Shown: one piece after another, positions 34,381-43,776 of the stretch | Layout of the letters: the number at the start of each line of letters is the position of its first letter | Numbering within the stretch: position 1 is the first letter of the stretch | NCBI GenBank assembly: GCA_052033505.1 | Contig: JBPOJN010000042.1 | Location: forward strand, 1-64,000 | Direction of reading: 5' to 3' | Length of the DNA stretch: 64,000 bases | From: JBPOJN01 sp052033505 | Lineage (GTDB): Bacteria > UBA10199 > JACPAL01 > GCA-016699445 | Translations under genes and position numbers: made by a program | Notes under the pieces: model-generated | What the model was told of the DNA's origin: nothing | Seen by the model: the letters and a program-made list of their open reading frames with translations, nothing else | Database searches by the model: none

Positions 34381-34977
34381 ATGGATGCAGCGGCGAGCCC
34401 CCTAAAGATCAAAGTCCTCGAACGGCGTAAAATTTCCTTCCTCGAGAAGTTTTACATCTTCGAAATCGTGCGCGGTCTCTGGACGACGATGAAGCACCTC
34501 GCGAAAAACATGCTGCACCTCCGGAAGATCGAGACTTTCGAGTATCCCGAGCAAACCAAACCCATTCCCGACGGCTACCGCGGTGAGCATAGGCTCATGC
34601 AAAAAGAAGACGGATCGGTGAGATGCACCGCCTGCATGCTCTGCGCGACCGCCTGTCCCGCCGAATGTATCGAGATCGTCGCGGCTCAGGACCCCGATCC
34701 GCGCGTCGAAAAATTCCCCGACGTCTACAATATCAACCTGCTCCGCTGCGTTTTTTGCGGTCTCTGCGTCGAGGCCTGCCCCTGCGACGCGATCCGCATG
34801 GACACTAAGAAGATCGACATGTCCGGCTACACGCGTGAGGGTTTCATCTTGGATAAGAACTATCTCCTGCACAATCATCCCGAAGGCATGAGCCCCGTTT
34901 CGATCGCGCCGGACGCCTGGCAGATCGCCGAAGATCCGGAAAAACGCAAAAATCCGGACGCCGGAAAACCGACCTAA
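34381..34977 (+). CDS. nuoI: NuoI-type 4Fe-4S subunit of NADH-quinone oxidoreductase
   Basis: 198 residues. Two tetranuclear cluster motifs, CTACMLCATACP and CVFCGLCVEACP, and the flanking EYPEQTKPIPDGYRGEHRL and YNINLLRCVFC segments are diagnostic of the TYKY/NuoI subunit of complex I, which carries clusters N6a and N6b. It stands alone here: no other nuo gene is adjacent, so either the complex I genes are scattered in this genome or this is a paralogue used elsewhere. Confidence 0.88.
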   Translation: MDAAASPLKIKVLERRKISFLEKFYIFEIVRGLWTTMKHLAKNMLHLRKIETFEYPEQTKPIPDGYRGEHRLMQKEDGSVRCTACMLCATACPAECIEIVAAQDPDPRVEKFPDVYNINLLRCVFCGLCVEACPCDAIRMDTKKIDMSGYTREGFILDKNYLLHNHPEGMSPVSIAPDAWQIAEDPEKRKNPDAGKPT

Positions 34978-35038
34978 CGATCTCTTCTTTCTATTTCTTG
35001 GCCCTTTTTGTTTTCTTGGGGTAAGATGACCCCTCTTA

Positions 35039-36037
35039 ATGGCTCATCGTGTTTCTGTCATCATGGGGGATGGAGTCGGACCTGAAATCACCGCGGCGAC
35101 GCGCGAGGTGATCGACGCGACCGGCGTCAAAATCCTCTGGGAAGAAGTCTTCGCCGGCCAAAAAGCTATCGATCGCGAAAACAATACCCTGCCCGACAGC
35201 ACAATCGCCTCTCTCCGTAAAAATAAAGTCGGCCTCAAAGGCCCGCTCGCCACGCCGATCGCGAAAGGTTTTTCCAGCGTCAACGTTCTCCTCCGCAAAA
35301 ACTTAAATCTCTACGCCAACGTCCGTCCCGCGCATTCGATGATCGGCATCAAATCCCGCTACAAAGACGTCGATATCGTGATCATGCGAGAGAACACCGA
35401 GGATCTTTATTCCGGCATCGAACACGTCGTCTCGCCGGGAGTCGTCGAATCCATCAAGGTCATCACGCGCAAGGCCTCGTTACGCATCGCCGAGTTTTCT
35501 TTCAAATACGCGATGCGTTTGGGCCGCAAAAAAATCACCGCCATCCACAAAGCCAACATCATGAAGCTCTCCGACGGCTTATTTTTGGATTGCGCCCGCG
35601 AAGTCGCGAAGAAATTCCCGAAGATCCAATACACCGAAATGATCGTCGACAACGCCTGCATGCAGCTTGTCATGAACCCGCATCAATTCGACATGCTTCT
35701 CCTGGAAAACCTTTACGGCGACATCGTCTCCGACCTGACCGCAGGCTTGGTCGGCGGCTTAGGCGTCGTTCCCGCCGGCAATTTCGGCGAAAAAGGTGCG
35801 GTCTTCGAAGCCGTCCACGGTACCGCTCCCGACATTGCAGGCAAAAATAAAGCGAATCCAACGGCGTTGATACTAAGCGGCGCGATGATGCTCGATCATT
35901 TGAAGGAAAAGAAATCCGCCGAAAAAATCCGCCGCGCCGTCTTCAAGGTCATCAAAAAAGGCAAAAAAGTTACCGCCGACCTCGGGGGGAATGCCACGAC
36001 GACCGAGTACACCAAGGAAATCATCAAAGCGCTCTAA
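35039..36037 (+). CDS. NAD-type isocitrate dehydrogenase (isocitrate/isopropylmalate family)
   Basis: 332 residues of the beta-decarboxylating dehydrogenase family, short form. GDGVGPEITAATREVID, NVRPAHSMIG, VIMRENTEDLYSGIEH, DNACMQLVMNP and NLYGDIVSDLTAGLVGGLG are present. The RENTEDLYSGIEH segment fits isocitrate rather than isopropylmalate dehydrogenase, and the 330-residue length matches NAD-IDH of alpha/delta groups. Converts isocitrate to 2-oxoglutarate and CO2. Confidence 0.87.
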   Translation: MAHRVSVIMGDGVGPEITAATREVIDATGVKILWEEVFAGQKAIDRENNTLPDSTIASLRKNKVGLKGPLATPIAKGFSSVNVLLRKNLNLYANVRPAHSMIGIKSRYKDVDIVIMRENTEDLYSGIEHVVSPGVVESIKVITRKASLRIAEFSFKYAMRLGRKKITAIHKANIMKLSDGLFLDCAREVAKKFPKIQYTEMIVDNACMQLVMNPHQFDMLLLENLYGDIVSDLTAGLVGGLGVVPAGNFGEKGAVFEAVHGTAPDIAGKNKANPTALILSGAMMLDHLKEKKSAEKIRRAVFKVIKKGKKVTADLGGNATTTEYTKEIIKAL

Positions 36038-36043
36038 TGCGAA

Positions 36044-37237
36044 TCAGAAGCCGCGTGCGAGGTAAGAGAAAAACTGGTCCACGAAGCCCTGTGGGGTCAC
36101 GCTAAAGTCGAATTTGATTGAGACGCCGTCTTGAAAAACGATTTCATTTTTTGAGGATTTTTCCAGATCCACTCTATTTAGGGCCTGTTCCGTTTTTTTA
36201 ATTTCCCCCATCATCTGACGGTAGAGGTCCATGAAGTCGTCTTCCAATTTCGTCCCTCCGATACGATAAAACCAGAGCGCATGAAGTTGTTCTTCGGATT
36301 CTTTAGGGACCATCCGGATGTCTTGGACCGCCTTGAGTACCGTGGAACCTTCCGCCAGGCGTTGCTTTAGGATTTTTTGAGGCCCGCCTTCCAACGTCCT
36401 TCTATCGCCACTGAGCGAGAGGATGCCTTGATCGCCTCGATCCAGCATCGTGCTTAAAATGGCGATTTTATTTCCGGCTAAAGGAAAAGGATAAGGGCTG
36501 GCCATGAGAGTGAAGACCAGATGGCCCCAATAAGGCCGGTATTGCAGGATATTCGTCGTCTCCCGGTAGGTCTCAAGTGCGCATAGCGCGCCCGCCTGCA
36601 TGGCGATGGCGGGGCCGTTATGGAAAAGATTTCCTTCGAGAACTTCTCTGGGGCATCCCAGAGAGTAAGCGATCACGTGTCCCACGATTTCGTGCCACAT
36701 CAAGAGCTCGGGGAAGAATCTGGCGGATTGGAAAACGGTTTTATAAAAACGAACCGCCTGGAGTCTGTCCTCAGGATAGGGAGTTTCCGTAGACGTCGCT
36801 CGAATCGCGAAAGGAGCGTTTCCGAACCGATTGATTTTGCGCGCGAAGTGCCTCAGAGGTTTGTTTCCTCTCATGGTGTCCGGAGATTGGAGCATGAGAG
36901 GTTGGCCGGCCTGTTCTTGGTAATAAGAAAGCCAGTTGGCGATGCCGTTGAGATACGGGTGATCCAGGTTGTCTGGGCTTAAAGCCAGTGCTGTTTCTAA
37001 AATCTTAGATAGGCTCTGGACCACGGTTTTGTTTTTCCCTAAATCGCTGATTTCGAGGGATTGCCGCCCATGAGTTTTTTGTACCGCATCCAAACCTACG
37101 CTCTCCGCGGTGCACTCGAGTCGGCGCATCATTCTTTCGACGCTGGCGAGATTGGGAGAAGTAATGAGAGTCGGCCCGCCGAGCGTGTAGAGGCCGCGAA
37201 TTTGGTCTTGCGATGTAATGAGGAGCGGCGATGGCAT
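36044..37237 (-). CDS. Hypothetical protein with an HEIVGH motif
   Basis: 397 residues from the ATG at 37237, chosen for GGGGGAAG 6 nt upstream; an upstream frame reaches 37309. No signal peptide. The middle holds LLMWHEIVGHVIAYSLG, which looks like a metallopeptidase helix but with HExxxH spacing instead of HExxH; whether it binds zinc is unknown. Other parts are helical and end with VTPQGFVDQFFSYLARGF. It is divergent from the first kinase gene (122 nt between starts), so it may belong to the same signalling block. I do not recognise the family. Confidence 0.6.
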   Translation of the reverse strand: MPSPLLITSQDQIRGLYTLGGPTLITSPNLASVERMMRRLECTAESVGLDAVQKTHGRQSLEISDLGKNKTVVQSLSKILETALALSPDNLDHPYLNGIANWLSYYQEQAGQPLMLQSPDTMRGNKPLRHFARKINRFGNAPFAIRATSTETPYPEDRLQAVRFYKTVFQSARFFPELLMWHEIVGHVIAYSLGCPREVLEGNLFHNGPAIAMQAGALCALETYRETTNILQYRPYWGHLVFTLMASPYPFPLAGNKIAILSTMLDRGDQGILSLSGDRRTLEGGPQKILKQRLAEGSTVLKAVQDIRMVPKESEEQLHALWFYRIGGTKLEDDFMDLYRQMMGEIKKTEQALNRVDLEKSSKNEIVFQDGVSIKFDFSVTPQGFVDQFFSYLARGF

Positions 37238-37358
37238 TTGAGACTTCCCCCGAAATCCAGAATTACTGTTGCTTAGGTTATCGCCTGCGAAAAGTGTCCG
37301 TTGCGACAAAAATGAGAAAAAAGGAAACTTTTCCTGAATTTATACGAAAACTCAAAAC

Positions 37359-40289
37359 GTGATCCCGTCTAATTACATCACTGGCTACCGAACCCTCATG
37401 TCCTCTCTGCAAAAGGGACTGGCGATAGGGATGTCTCGGCAGGATTTTCAAGAGGCCGCCGGAGTCATTCAAAATCTTGTTGGACAAGAAACACTCCCCA
37501 AATTTCTCGCCTTCCCTAGGCAGGGCATTGAGCACATGCTCAAGGATATACTTAGAGCGTCTCCTGCCTCGGTTGTGTCTTCGGAGATCGAACGCTTAGT
37601 GGATTTATTACGAGATTGTGGCTTGCCTCTTCCCGATCCGAAAAATGAACACTATGACTCTGATATCGAGGACTTCTTTCTTCGGTTTTCCGTGGCTCAC
37701 TTCAGTGCGAGGGCGGTTCATTCCGGATCCATTGGTCTCGGAACGGATCCTTCCCGTTCGGCGATTGCAGGTTCTGGTGCGGTCTTTGACAATAGCGCCA
37801 CGCAGAGAACGCCCCCTCATAAGTCCTCTTCTCCGGCGGATTTCCGGATCGAAGATCAGGTGGATGAAAACGATATCTTGATGCTGCAACCTCTGGAGCG
37901 AGGCGGGTCGCCCCGACGCTCGAATTACCGGCTTCTCCGCACGCAGGATTCCAAGCACTATCCTTTGAAGCCGATCGCCACGGGCGGCACCGCGGAGATT
38001 TATTTAGTGGAGGAAATGGATGACCACGGAAAAGGAACGGGACGCATTCTTGCACTGAAAATGATCGTGCAGGGGCCCGATTTTCACGAGCTCTTGGCGG
38101 ACCATAAAAAGGAGAGCGATTTTCTGCGTGGCCTCAAGGGCAAGAATTTTCTGCACCTCTACACGAGTGGTATCTCTCAGACGGGTTTTCCTTTCATCGT
38201 CACCGAATACGCGAACGCGGGATCTTTCAGAAAAGTCATGGATTCGCGGGATTGGAGCCCGCTGCAAAAAATCAATTTCGCGAAACAGATCATCGCCGCG
38301 GTGGCGGATTTGCAGAGATTGGGCATCGTTCATCTGGATTTGAAACCCGATAACTTTCTCGTGTTGTCCGAAGACGATCCCAACGAAGAAGGTGGACAGC
38401 GCTATACTTTGTACTTAGCCGACTTCGGGCTTTCCAAAAAACTTAAAGACATCGTCCCCGAGAAGAAAATTACCGGTACTCCAGGATTCTTGCCGCCCGA
38501 GAAGCTTTATGAATCAAAAGATCCAGTGCTGGACTCTTATTCCAACGACGTTTGGGCCCTGGGCGTCATTTTGTACGAATTGTTGACAGGGAAGTTTCCC
38601 TGGCATGGGAAATCTGTGCAAAAGATCAATATGGACAGCGTGATGCGTGATTTATCCGATCCTGAAAACCCTCAAATCGAGGGCCCTGAATTGTCACGTA
38701 TCGTCTTGAAGGCCCTCGCTAAGGAGCGTGACGAACGCTACCCGGATGCCATGGCTTTGCAGGAAGATTTGGATACCTACATCGCTCGTCCTCTCGAGGC
38801 GAAAGCGGAAGCGGCATGGCAGAAGTATCTGCTATGTGAACGCGACATCGATAAAGGGGCTTATGCCACGGAGTGGGAAAAGAACATCGTCGCCGCTCTG
38901 GAAGAATATTACCGCGTCTACTTGAGCGATCACAAATATCCGGCGGTCTTAGAAAAGATAAAGAACTTGAGCTATGATTTGTACCTCTACGGTTCTGATG
39001 ACGGCCGTGAAGACCTCATGAGATTGGCTGAGCAGAAAATCAACGCGGTCGCCCCGGGCAGTGAGCAGGCCAAATTAATCCAGCAGATGAACACGGTTCA
39101 GGTTCAGATCCTGACGAATGATGGAAAGGCCAGTTTTCCGCAAGGGACTAAACTTTGGTTGGTGCACTACGAAAATCGCGGCGGGATTCTGCGGCAAGAG
39201 AGCATGCTTGAGTTAGACCCCGATAATCCCCTCTTGGAATACCAACGTTACGGCTCCCATTCCCTCGTCTACCACGCGCCCAAACATGTGCCGGTGGTCG
39301 TGACTTTGCCCGTGCGGCGAGGAGAAAATCCCATTCCTGTGCCCATCTCCTTTTATCTGGAAAACGAAATTCCTCCGGAAGGCGTCGTCGGCGTCGCAGG
39401 GGCATTGGCTGTTTTAAAATCGCCGGGTTCTTTGGGCCAGGTTCACGATAACTGGCGTCCCGATGAGAAAAGCAATCGGGACCAGGATCCTATGTATTAC
39501 GATTGGGTCGCTTTGCCTCCCGTGACCTGTGAGAAATGGTTGAGGCACATGAAAGAGAATGGCGGCCTACTCCAGCGCGGTCTCAAGCCCAGGAACTGGG
39601 TCAAGGACGTGACTTCTCCGTTTGGATACCGTTACGAAAATGGACAGTCCATCGATCCTAAGGCTCCCGTCACGCATCTCAGTTTGAAACAGATGGAGGG
39701 TTACTTGGGGGCATTGTCCCACGAATACAAGGAAAAGGGGTATATGCCCGAAGAGTGGGTTTTATCGCCGTTAAATGGATTAAGATTATTTACGCGGGGG
39801 CAGAATAACCGCAGAGTCTTACCTTGGGGGGATCTGCTGGCGCAAATTGGCGGGGTTGCGGCCGTCAAAACCATCGATCAACCGGTCTCGCCGGCGCCTC
39901 TTCCGATTGATCGTCCTGATAACCTCGATGTTTCACCGCTCTCTGTTTTAGAGGGCCTGATCCCCGGAGTGGCTCCCCGCATCCTCCCGGACGTCGTCGG
40001 GAATGTCGCCAAAATTTTGAACGTGAGCGGCGCGGATAAAGAAAGAATTGCCCAAGCTTTCCCGAACATCCCGCGTGACAAACTGCATGAATATGTTTTC
40101 GTATATGGTACCGCCTTCAATAGAAGCGCGTCGATCGTGGGCCCGGATGACCTGACACCGGTACGTATCGACGAATTGGATCAGCTTGAGATCGCTTTCA
40201 TCCCGTTCGGCCGTCTGCGCCGTGCCAACCGTGATCTCGTGGCCGCGAGCGCCGAAGCCCAGAGATCCAAGCCGTCTTTTCGGCGATAA
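37359..40289 (+). CDS. Ser/Thr protein kinase with C-terminal FGE/SUMF-like domain
   Basis: Up to 976 residues from a GTG at 37359 (no clear ribosome site; ATG at 37398 or 37431 possible). Helical N-terminus (1-120), linker, kinase domain about 205-460: IATGGTAEIYLV loop, Lys234 in LALKMI, HLDLKPDN with Leu in place of the usual Arg (non-RD), DFG at 355-357, PPE. The C-terminal half (about 735-960) follows the order of formylglycine-generating-enzyme-like domains: PVTHLSLKQMEGYLGAL, PEEWVLSPLNG, LPWGD, VVGNVAKI and a final FGRLRR. The FGE Cys pair is not evident, so it is probably a binding fold. No TM segment. Followed by a second kinase 38 nt on. Confidence 0.85.
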   Translation: MIPSNYITGYRTLMSSLQKGLAIGMSRQDFQEAAGVIQNLVGQETLPKFLAFPRQGIEHMLKDILRASPASVVSSEIERLVDLLRDCGLPLPDPKNEHYDSDIEDFFLRFSVAHFSARAVHSGSIGLGTDPSRSAIAGSGAVFDNSATQRTPPHKSSSPADFRIEDQVDENDILMLQPLERGGSPRRSNYRLLRTQDSKHYPLKPIATGGTAEIYLVEEMDDHGKGTGRILALKMIVQGPDFHELLADHKKESDFLRGLKGKNFLHLYTSGISQTGFPFIVTEYANAGSFRKVMDSRDWSPLQKINFAKQIIAAVADLQRLGIVHLDLKPDNFLVLSEDDPNEEGGQRYTLYLADFGLSKKLKDIVPEKKITGTPGFLPPEKLYESKDPVLDSYSNDVWALGVILYELLTGKFPWHGKSVQKINMDSVMRDLSDPENPQIEGPELSRIVLKALAKERDERYPDAMALQEDLDTYIARPLEAKAEAAWQKYLLCERDIDKGAYATEWEKNIVAALEEYYRVYLSDHKYPAVLEKIKNLSYDLYLYGSDDGREDLMRLAEQKINAVAPGSEQAKLIQQMNTVQVQILTNDGKASFPQGTKLWLVHYENRGGILRQESMLELDPDNPLLEYQRYGSHSLVYHAPKHVPVVVTLPVRRGENPIPVPISFYLENEIPPEGVVGVAGALAVLKSPGSLGQVHDNWRPDEKSNRDQDPMYYDWVALPPVTCEKWLRHMKENGGLLQRGLKPRNWVKDVTSPFGYRYENGQSIDPKAPVTHLSLKQMEGYLGALSHEYKEKGYMPEEWVLSPLNGLRLFTRGQNNRRVLPWGDLLAQIGGVAAVKTIDQPVSPAPLPIDRPDNLDVSPLSVLEGLIPGVAPRILPDVVGNVAKILNVSGADKERIAQAFPNIPRDKLHEYVFVYGTAFNRSASIVGPDDLTPVRIDELDQLEIAFIPFGRLRRANRDLVAASAEAQRSKPSFRR

Positions 40290-40342
40290 AAATTCAAGTC
40301 AAAAAACTGGTAACATTTTCCGGGTTTGTGCGAGAAGTAGGG

Positions 40343-43300
40343 ATGGTTTTGCCTTCATCCATGGAGATTTTTCGAAGTCAAATCCGCCTTTGCTTGTCTG
40401 CGGCGGGGCAGCCGGAGAGCCCGGAGTTCCTCGAGGCTTTCCATGGTCTCAAGGATACTTTTCAGAAGTGGAATGACGAGCTTTCGCGGGCACCTTCAAC
40501 TCTTCCTGAGACAAATCCTAAATTCAGATTCCACAGCAAACTCCAACAAGCCATTTATCTCATAGGAAGATCCGCACCCAAGCCGCAACAGGCTGCTTTT
40601 CTCATTTATCATTTGAGATGCTTGGGGTTGATGCCTCACGGCTTCGATGAGTCGAGTCTAGGAAGCTTCGTATCTTCCTTCGCGGATTCTTTGTCGCCTT
40701 TGGACAAACAGGTCCTCGGGGCTTTGTCCGTTCACGAAGACAGTGCTCGCCCTCCTTCCGCTCCGGTCATACGCGTCGTCCCCGTGCGCGGCGGAAGCAC
40801 TCCCATGGACGTTATAGATATTCCTGAATTTGATCCGAATGCTCCGATCCCCGATAGTGATGACTCCCCGGATCTCATGCTTCCCGGAAACGTCATGAGT
40901 GCGGCGGCCCAATATCAAATCATGAGATTTTTGACCGACGGCGGCGTTGGTGATGTCCACCTCGTTGCTGATAAAAATACGGGCATCACCTATGCCGTTA
41001 AAATCCTGAAAAGGCACGAAGATGATCCAGAGCTGGAGCAGAAATTGCGGAAGGCTCATGAAAAAGAAGTAGCTCATCACCGCTATCTCGACCCGGAGTA
41101 CCATGCGCGCGCCATTTTCACCGGCACCAATGCGTCAGGGGATCCTTTTCTCGTCATGGAACTTCTTGAAGGAGGCACTCTGAGCGACAGGCTCGAGAAA
41201 TTACGCCAAGAACTCTTCGACTGCCTTCCGGATCTGGCTCAAAGCAAAAAATTTCAAGAAAGCCTCCTGCGTCTCCGCCAAAAATTGGAAGTAAACTCTG
41301 CTGAATCGATCACTGTAAGTCCCGCGGGCCGTCAGCACTCGCAGCTTCTGCCCAAGCTCGTGGCATGTACTCCGGAATTAGAAGCGGGTGAGACCTTCAA
41401 CGATAAGCTTATGGAGTTCGGGAGCTTGCATGACGACTTGGAAGATCTGCACCTTCACCTCCAAGAATTCCTGACTCCCTCAGTCGACACGAGTCTGCGT
41501 ACGGAGATGGAAGATTTGAAAATCGGATTGGAAAATCTTCAGCAAAAACTGGAAGACCTCCGCAATCTTTACGCAAACCGACTGCCTGAGCTTTTGGACG
41601 TTGCCATCCGCCTGTCATACGCCGTTTCGAAACTTCACGAACCTCAGGACGAGATAGATCACAAGGGAAGCAAAACTGGCAGGAGCCTTCGACTGGTGCA
41701 TCGGGACTTGAAGCCGGAAAATGTGGTGTTTCATAAGAATGGGAACCTGAAACTGATTGATTTCGGGATCATCGGAGAGCCCTCCACGTCCCCCCGGGAA
41801 GTCGAAGAAGGAATCACCGTGGGGTATGCGCAACCCCATGACGTCGACGATGAGCGGCAAGACATCCACGCCTTAGGTGTTATTTTATTCCAAGTGTTTT
41901 CGGTCAATCAGTGGCCTTTGAAAATCTCCAATTCTCAAGACATCCTGCTGAAGCAGTTGGAAGCTAAGGCCAGAGGTGTACCTCATGGGCTTTTTAAGCC
42001 TCTTGCCACGATATTGAAACGCCTCAATGTGCCGCAGTACCTAATCGACATCATAGAGACGGCGACGGGTTCCAAGGGAAAAACGGAAAAAACATACAAG
42101 AACGCCACAGATTTATATCGAGCCTTAGCGCTCGGCCGCATCGAGCATTTCGAAGAAGAAGCGCGGCGGTGCAAAGAAAAAGACGACCCGGACGGGTGGG
42201 CACTGAAAATCAACGACGCGCTGACTCTGTGTGAAAGTCTTTATGAAAAATACGACTCTCCTGTACTCGCAGAAAAACGCCAAGCCCTTCACCTGAGTCT
42301 TTTCAAGGACTCGGAGCAAAGAGGCCACTGGCGGGAAATGCGCGACAGAGGGCGAAAAATCGTCGCTTTATACCCGAATTCCCCAGCCGCTTCTTATGTT
42401 CAGCGCCCCATCAGTGCGGACTTGCGTTTCGACGGAGACGAAAAGCTTCTCAGAGAAGCGCGTCTGAAAGTTTGTTACTACTACAACGACAAAGGCGTTT
42501 GGAAAGAGGATCCCAAGAAGACCCGCAGTTATCCTTATGGGGAATTTCCGAAAAAAATTGAAGCGGACAGGTTAGGGGGTAAACAAGCCGGGTATAAAAT
42601 CATACTTTACGGCGAAAACATCGAGCCCGTCGCCCGATGGCTGCCTTTCCGGCCCGCCTATACGGACATGAGCTCTCCTCGGAACCACGATCTGAGATTT
42701 CCTTTGTATCCACAAAGATCCATTCCGGGAAACGCCGTCATCGTGGCCGCGGGATTTGCGGCCGCCAAAAGGGCATTCAGTCCCAGTGCCGTTCATTTCC
42801 CCGGGGAGGATTGGCGGAAAGTCGATCATGATTTCGCCGTTCTTCCTTTGCAGGATAATCAATCCTATTACGACTACCTCCAATGGCTTCGTGAAAAAGT
42901 CGGAGACGCCGCCGCGAAACAAGCGGTTCCAAAGCATTGGGGCTTCGATCCTTTCGCGGTGCGCTCGCTTTCGGGAAGTCTATCGCTGAAATACAAAGAT
43001 GGGCGCTCCTTTCATAAGGGAGAACCCATCGTCGGTCTCAGCGATAAGTACGTTCAAAGCCTGAAAAATTCAAAAGGAGAGGACGTTTCTTTCCGCGCTT
43101 ATGTCAGTGAAAAACTCGGAGTGAAAGTCGATCTCCCCTCACTGAATGAATACAAGCTCGCTATTCGCGTCTATCAGGCCGATTGGCCTTGGGGCGATAA
43201 GTCGGGACAGGGGAGCGTGGCATTCCAAGACATGACCGGTGCTCATGCGTCCAATGGCCTTCTCCCCGTTTCCGATCAGCCGGCCACGCAGGATGTCTTG

Positions 43301-43612
43301 CCTTATTCGATCGACATACCCGAGCTGAAGCGCCCTATTTTCCATGCCGTTTCCAACGTCGCTATCTTCATCAAACCGACACCCACCGAAAGGGATTTGA
43401 TTGCTAAGAGGTGGAATATCGTGAATGCGGCACGGATCGGAACGGAGATTTTTCCCATTGCGGGCATTTCTTGGAAGGCACACGAAAAACTCGTGGATGG
43501 TCTAGATCGTATTGAGGGTGCCGATGAGTCGAAAGACGACGCAGGTGTGCGCTTTGTCATATACCTGAGTAAAGCTCAACCGACCCCTGCTCTAGAAACC
43601 CTAGCCGCCTAA
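40343..43612 (+). CDS. Ser/Thr protein kinase with split kinase domain and FGE-like C-terminus
   Basis: About 1089 residues; numbering below is from an upstream in-frame GTG at 40328. Kinase parts: FLTDGGVGDVHLVAD loop (201-215), Lys225 in AVK, hinge MELLEGGTLSDRL (277-289), HRD 458-460, DFG 478-480. Between hinge and the HRD helix lies about 130 residues of Leu/Glu/Gln-rich helical sequence (292-420), where normal kinases have about 25. After a helical linker, the C-terminus repeats the FGE-like pattern (PIVGLSDKYVQSL, LPSLNEYKLAI, WPWGD, final GVRFVIYL). Cytosolic. A linker GGSTPM (155-160) recalls the repeat of the exported protein at 47.4 kb. Confidence 0.85.
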   Translation: MVLPSSMEIFRSQIRLCLSAAGQPESPEFLEAFHGLKDTFQKWNDELSRAPSTLPETNPKFRFHSKLQQAIYLIGRSAPKPQQAAFLIYHLRCLGLMPHGFDESSLGSFVSSFADSLSPLDKQVLGALSVHEDSARPPSAPVIRVVPVRGGSTPMDVIDIPEFDPNAPIPDSDDSPDLMLPGNVMSAAAQYQIMRFLTDGGVGDVHLVADKNTGITYAVKILKRHEDDPELEQKLRKAHEKEVAHHRYLDPEYHARAIFTGTNASGDPFLVMELLEGGTLSDRLEKLRQELFDCLPDLAQSKKFQESLLRLRQKLEVNSAESITVSPAGRQHSQLLPKLVACTPELEAGETFNDKLMEFGSLHDDLEDLHLHLQEFLTPSVDTSLRTEMEDLKIGLENLQQKLEDLRNLYANRLPELLDVAIRLSYAVSKLHEPQDEIDHKGSKTGRSLRLVHRDLKPENVVFHKNGNLKLIDFGIIGEPSTSPREVEEGITVGYAQPHDVDDERQDIHALGVILFQVFSVNQWPLKISNSQDILLKQLEAKARGVPHGLFKPLATILKRLNVPQYLIDIIETATGSKGKTEKTYKNATDLYRALALGRIEHFEEEARRCKEKDDPDGWALKINDALTLCESLYEKYDSPVLAEKRQALHLSLFKDSEQRGHWREMRDRGRKIVALYPNSPAASYVQRPISADLRFDGDEKLLREARLKVCYYYNDKGVWKEDPKKTRSYPYGEFPKKIEADRLGGKQAGYKIILYGENIEPVARWLPFRPAYTDMSSPRNHDLRFPLYPQRSIPGNAVIVAAGFAAAKRAFSPSAVHFPGEDWRKVDHDFAVLPLQDNQSYYDYLQWLREKVGDAAAKQAVPKHWGFDPFAVRSLSGSLSLKYKDGRSFHKGEPIVGLSDKYVQSLKNSKGEDVSFRAYVSEKLGVKVDLPSLNEYKLAIRVYQADWPWGDKSGQGSVAFQDMTGAHASNGLLPVSDQPATQDVLPYSIDIPELKRPIFHAVSNVAIFIKPTPTERDLIAKRWNIVNAARIGTEIFPIAGISWKAHEKLVDGLDRIEGADESKDDAGVRFVIYLSKAQPTPALETLAA

Positions 43613-43652
43613 AAGTTATATTGGATAAAATTTAATCCATAAAGATCCTTTC

Positions 43653-43674
43653 TTTACAGAATGTAAAAGTTTTT
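43653..43674 (+). terminator. Weak candidate terminator after the kinase pair
   Basis: TTTACA (43653-43658), loop GAA, TGTAAA (43662-43667), then AGTTTTT. The 6-bp stem is AT-rich and would be weak, but it lies 41 nt after the second kinase stop and ends in a T-run. Another short stem (GGAT/ATCC) lies just upstream. Confidence 0.3.
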
Positions 43675-43776
43675 CCTCTAGACCTCCTCTGGGCCACGGG
43701 TCTATAAACGGCCAAATATAAAAGAGAATATCGGACAACGATTTCGGTGAGTTGACGATAAGATAGAAGAAAATTT

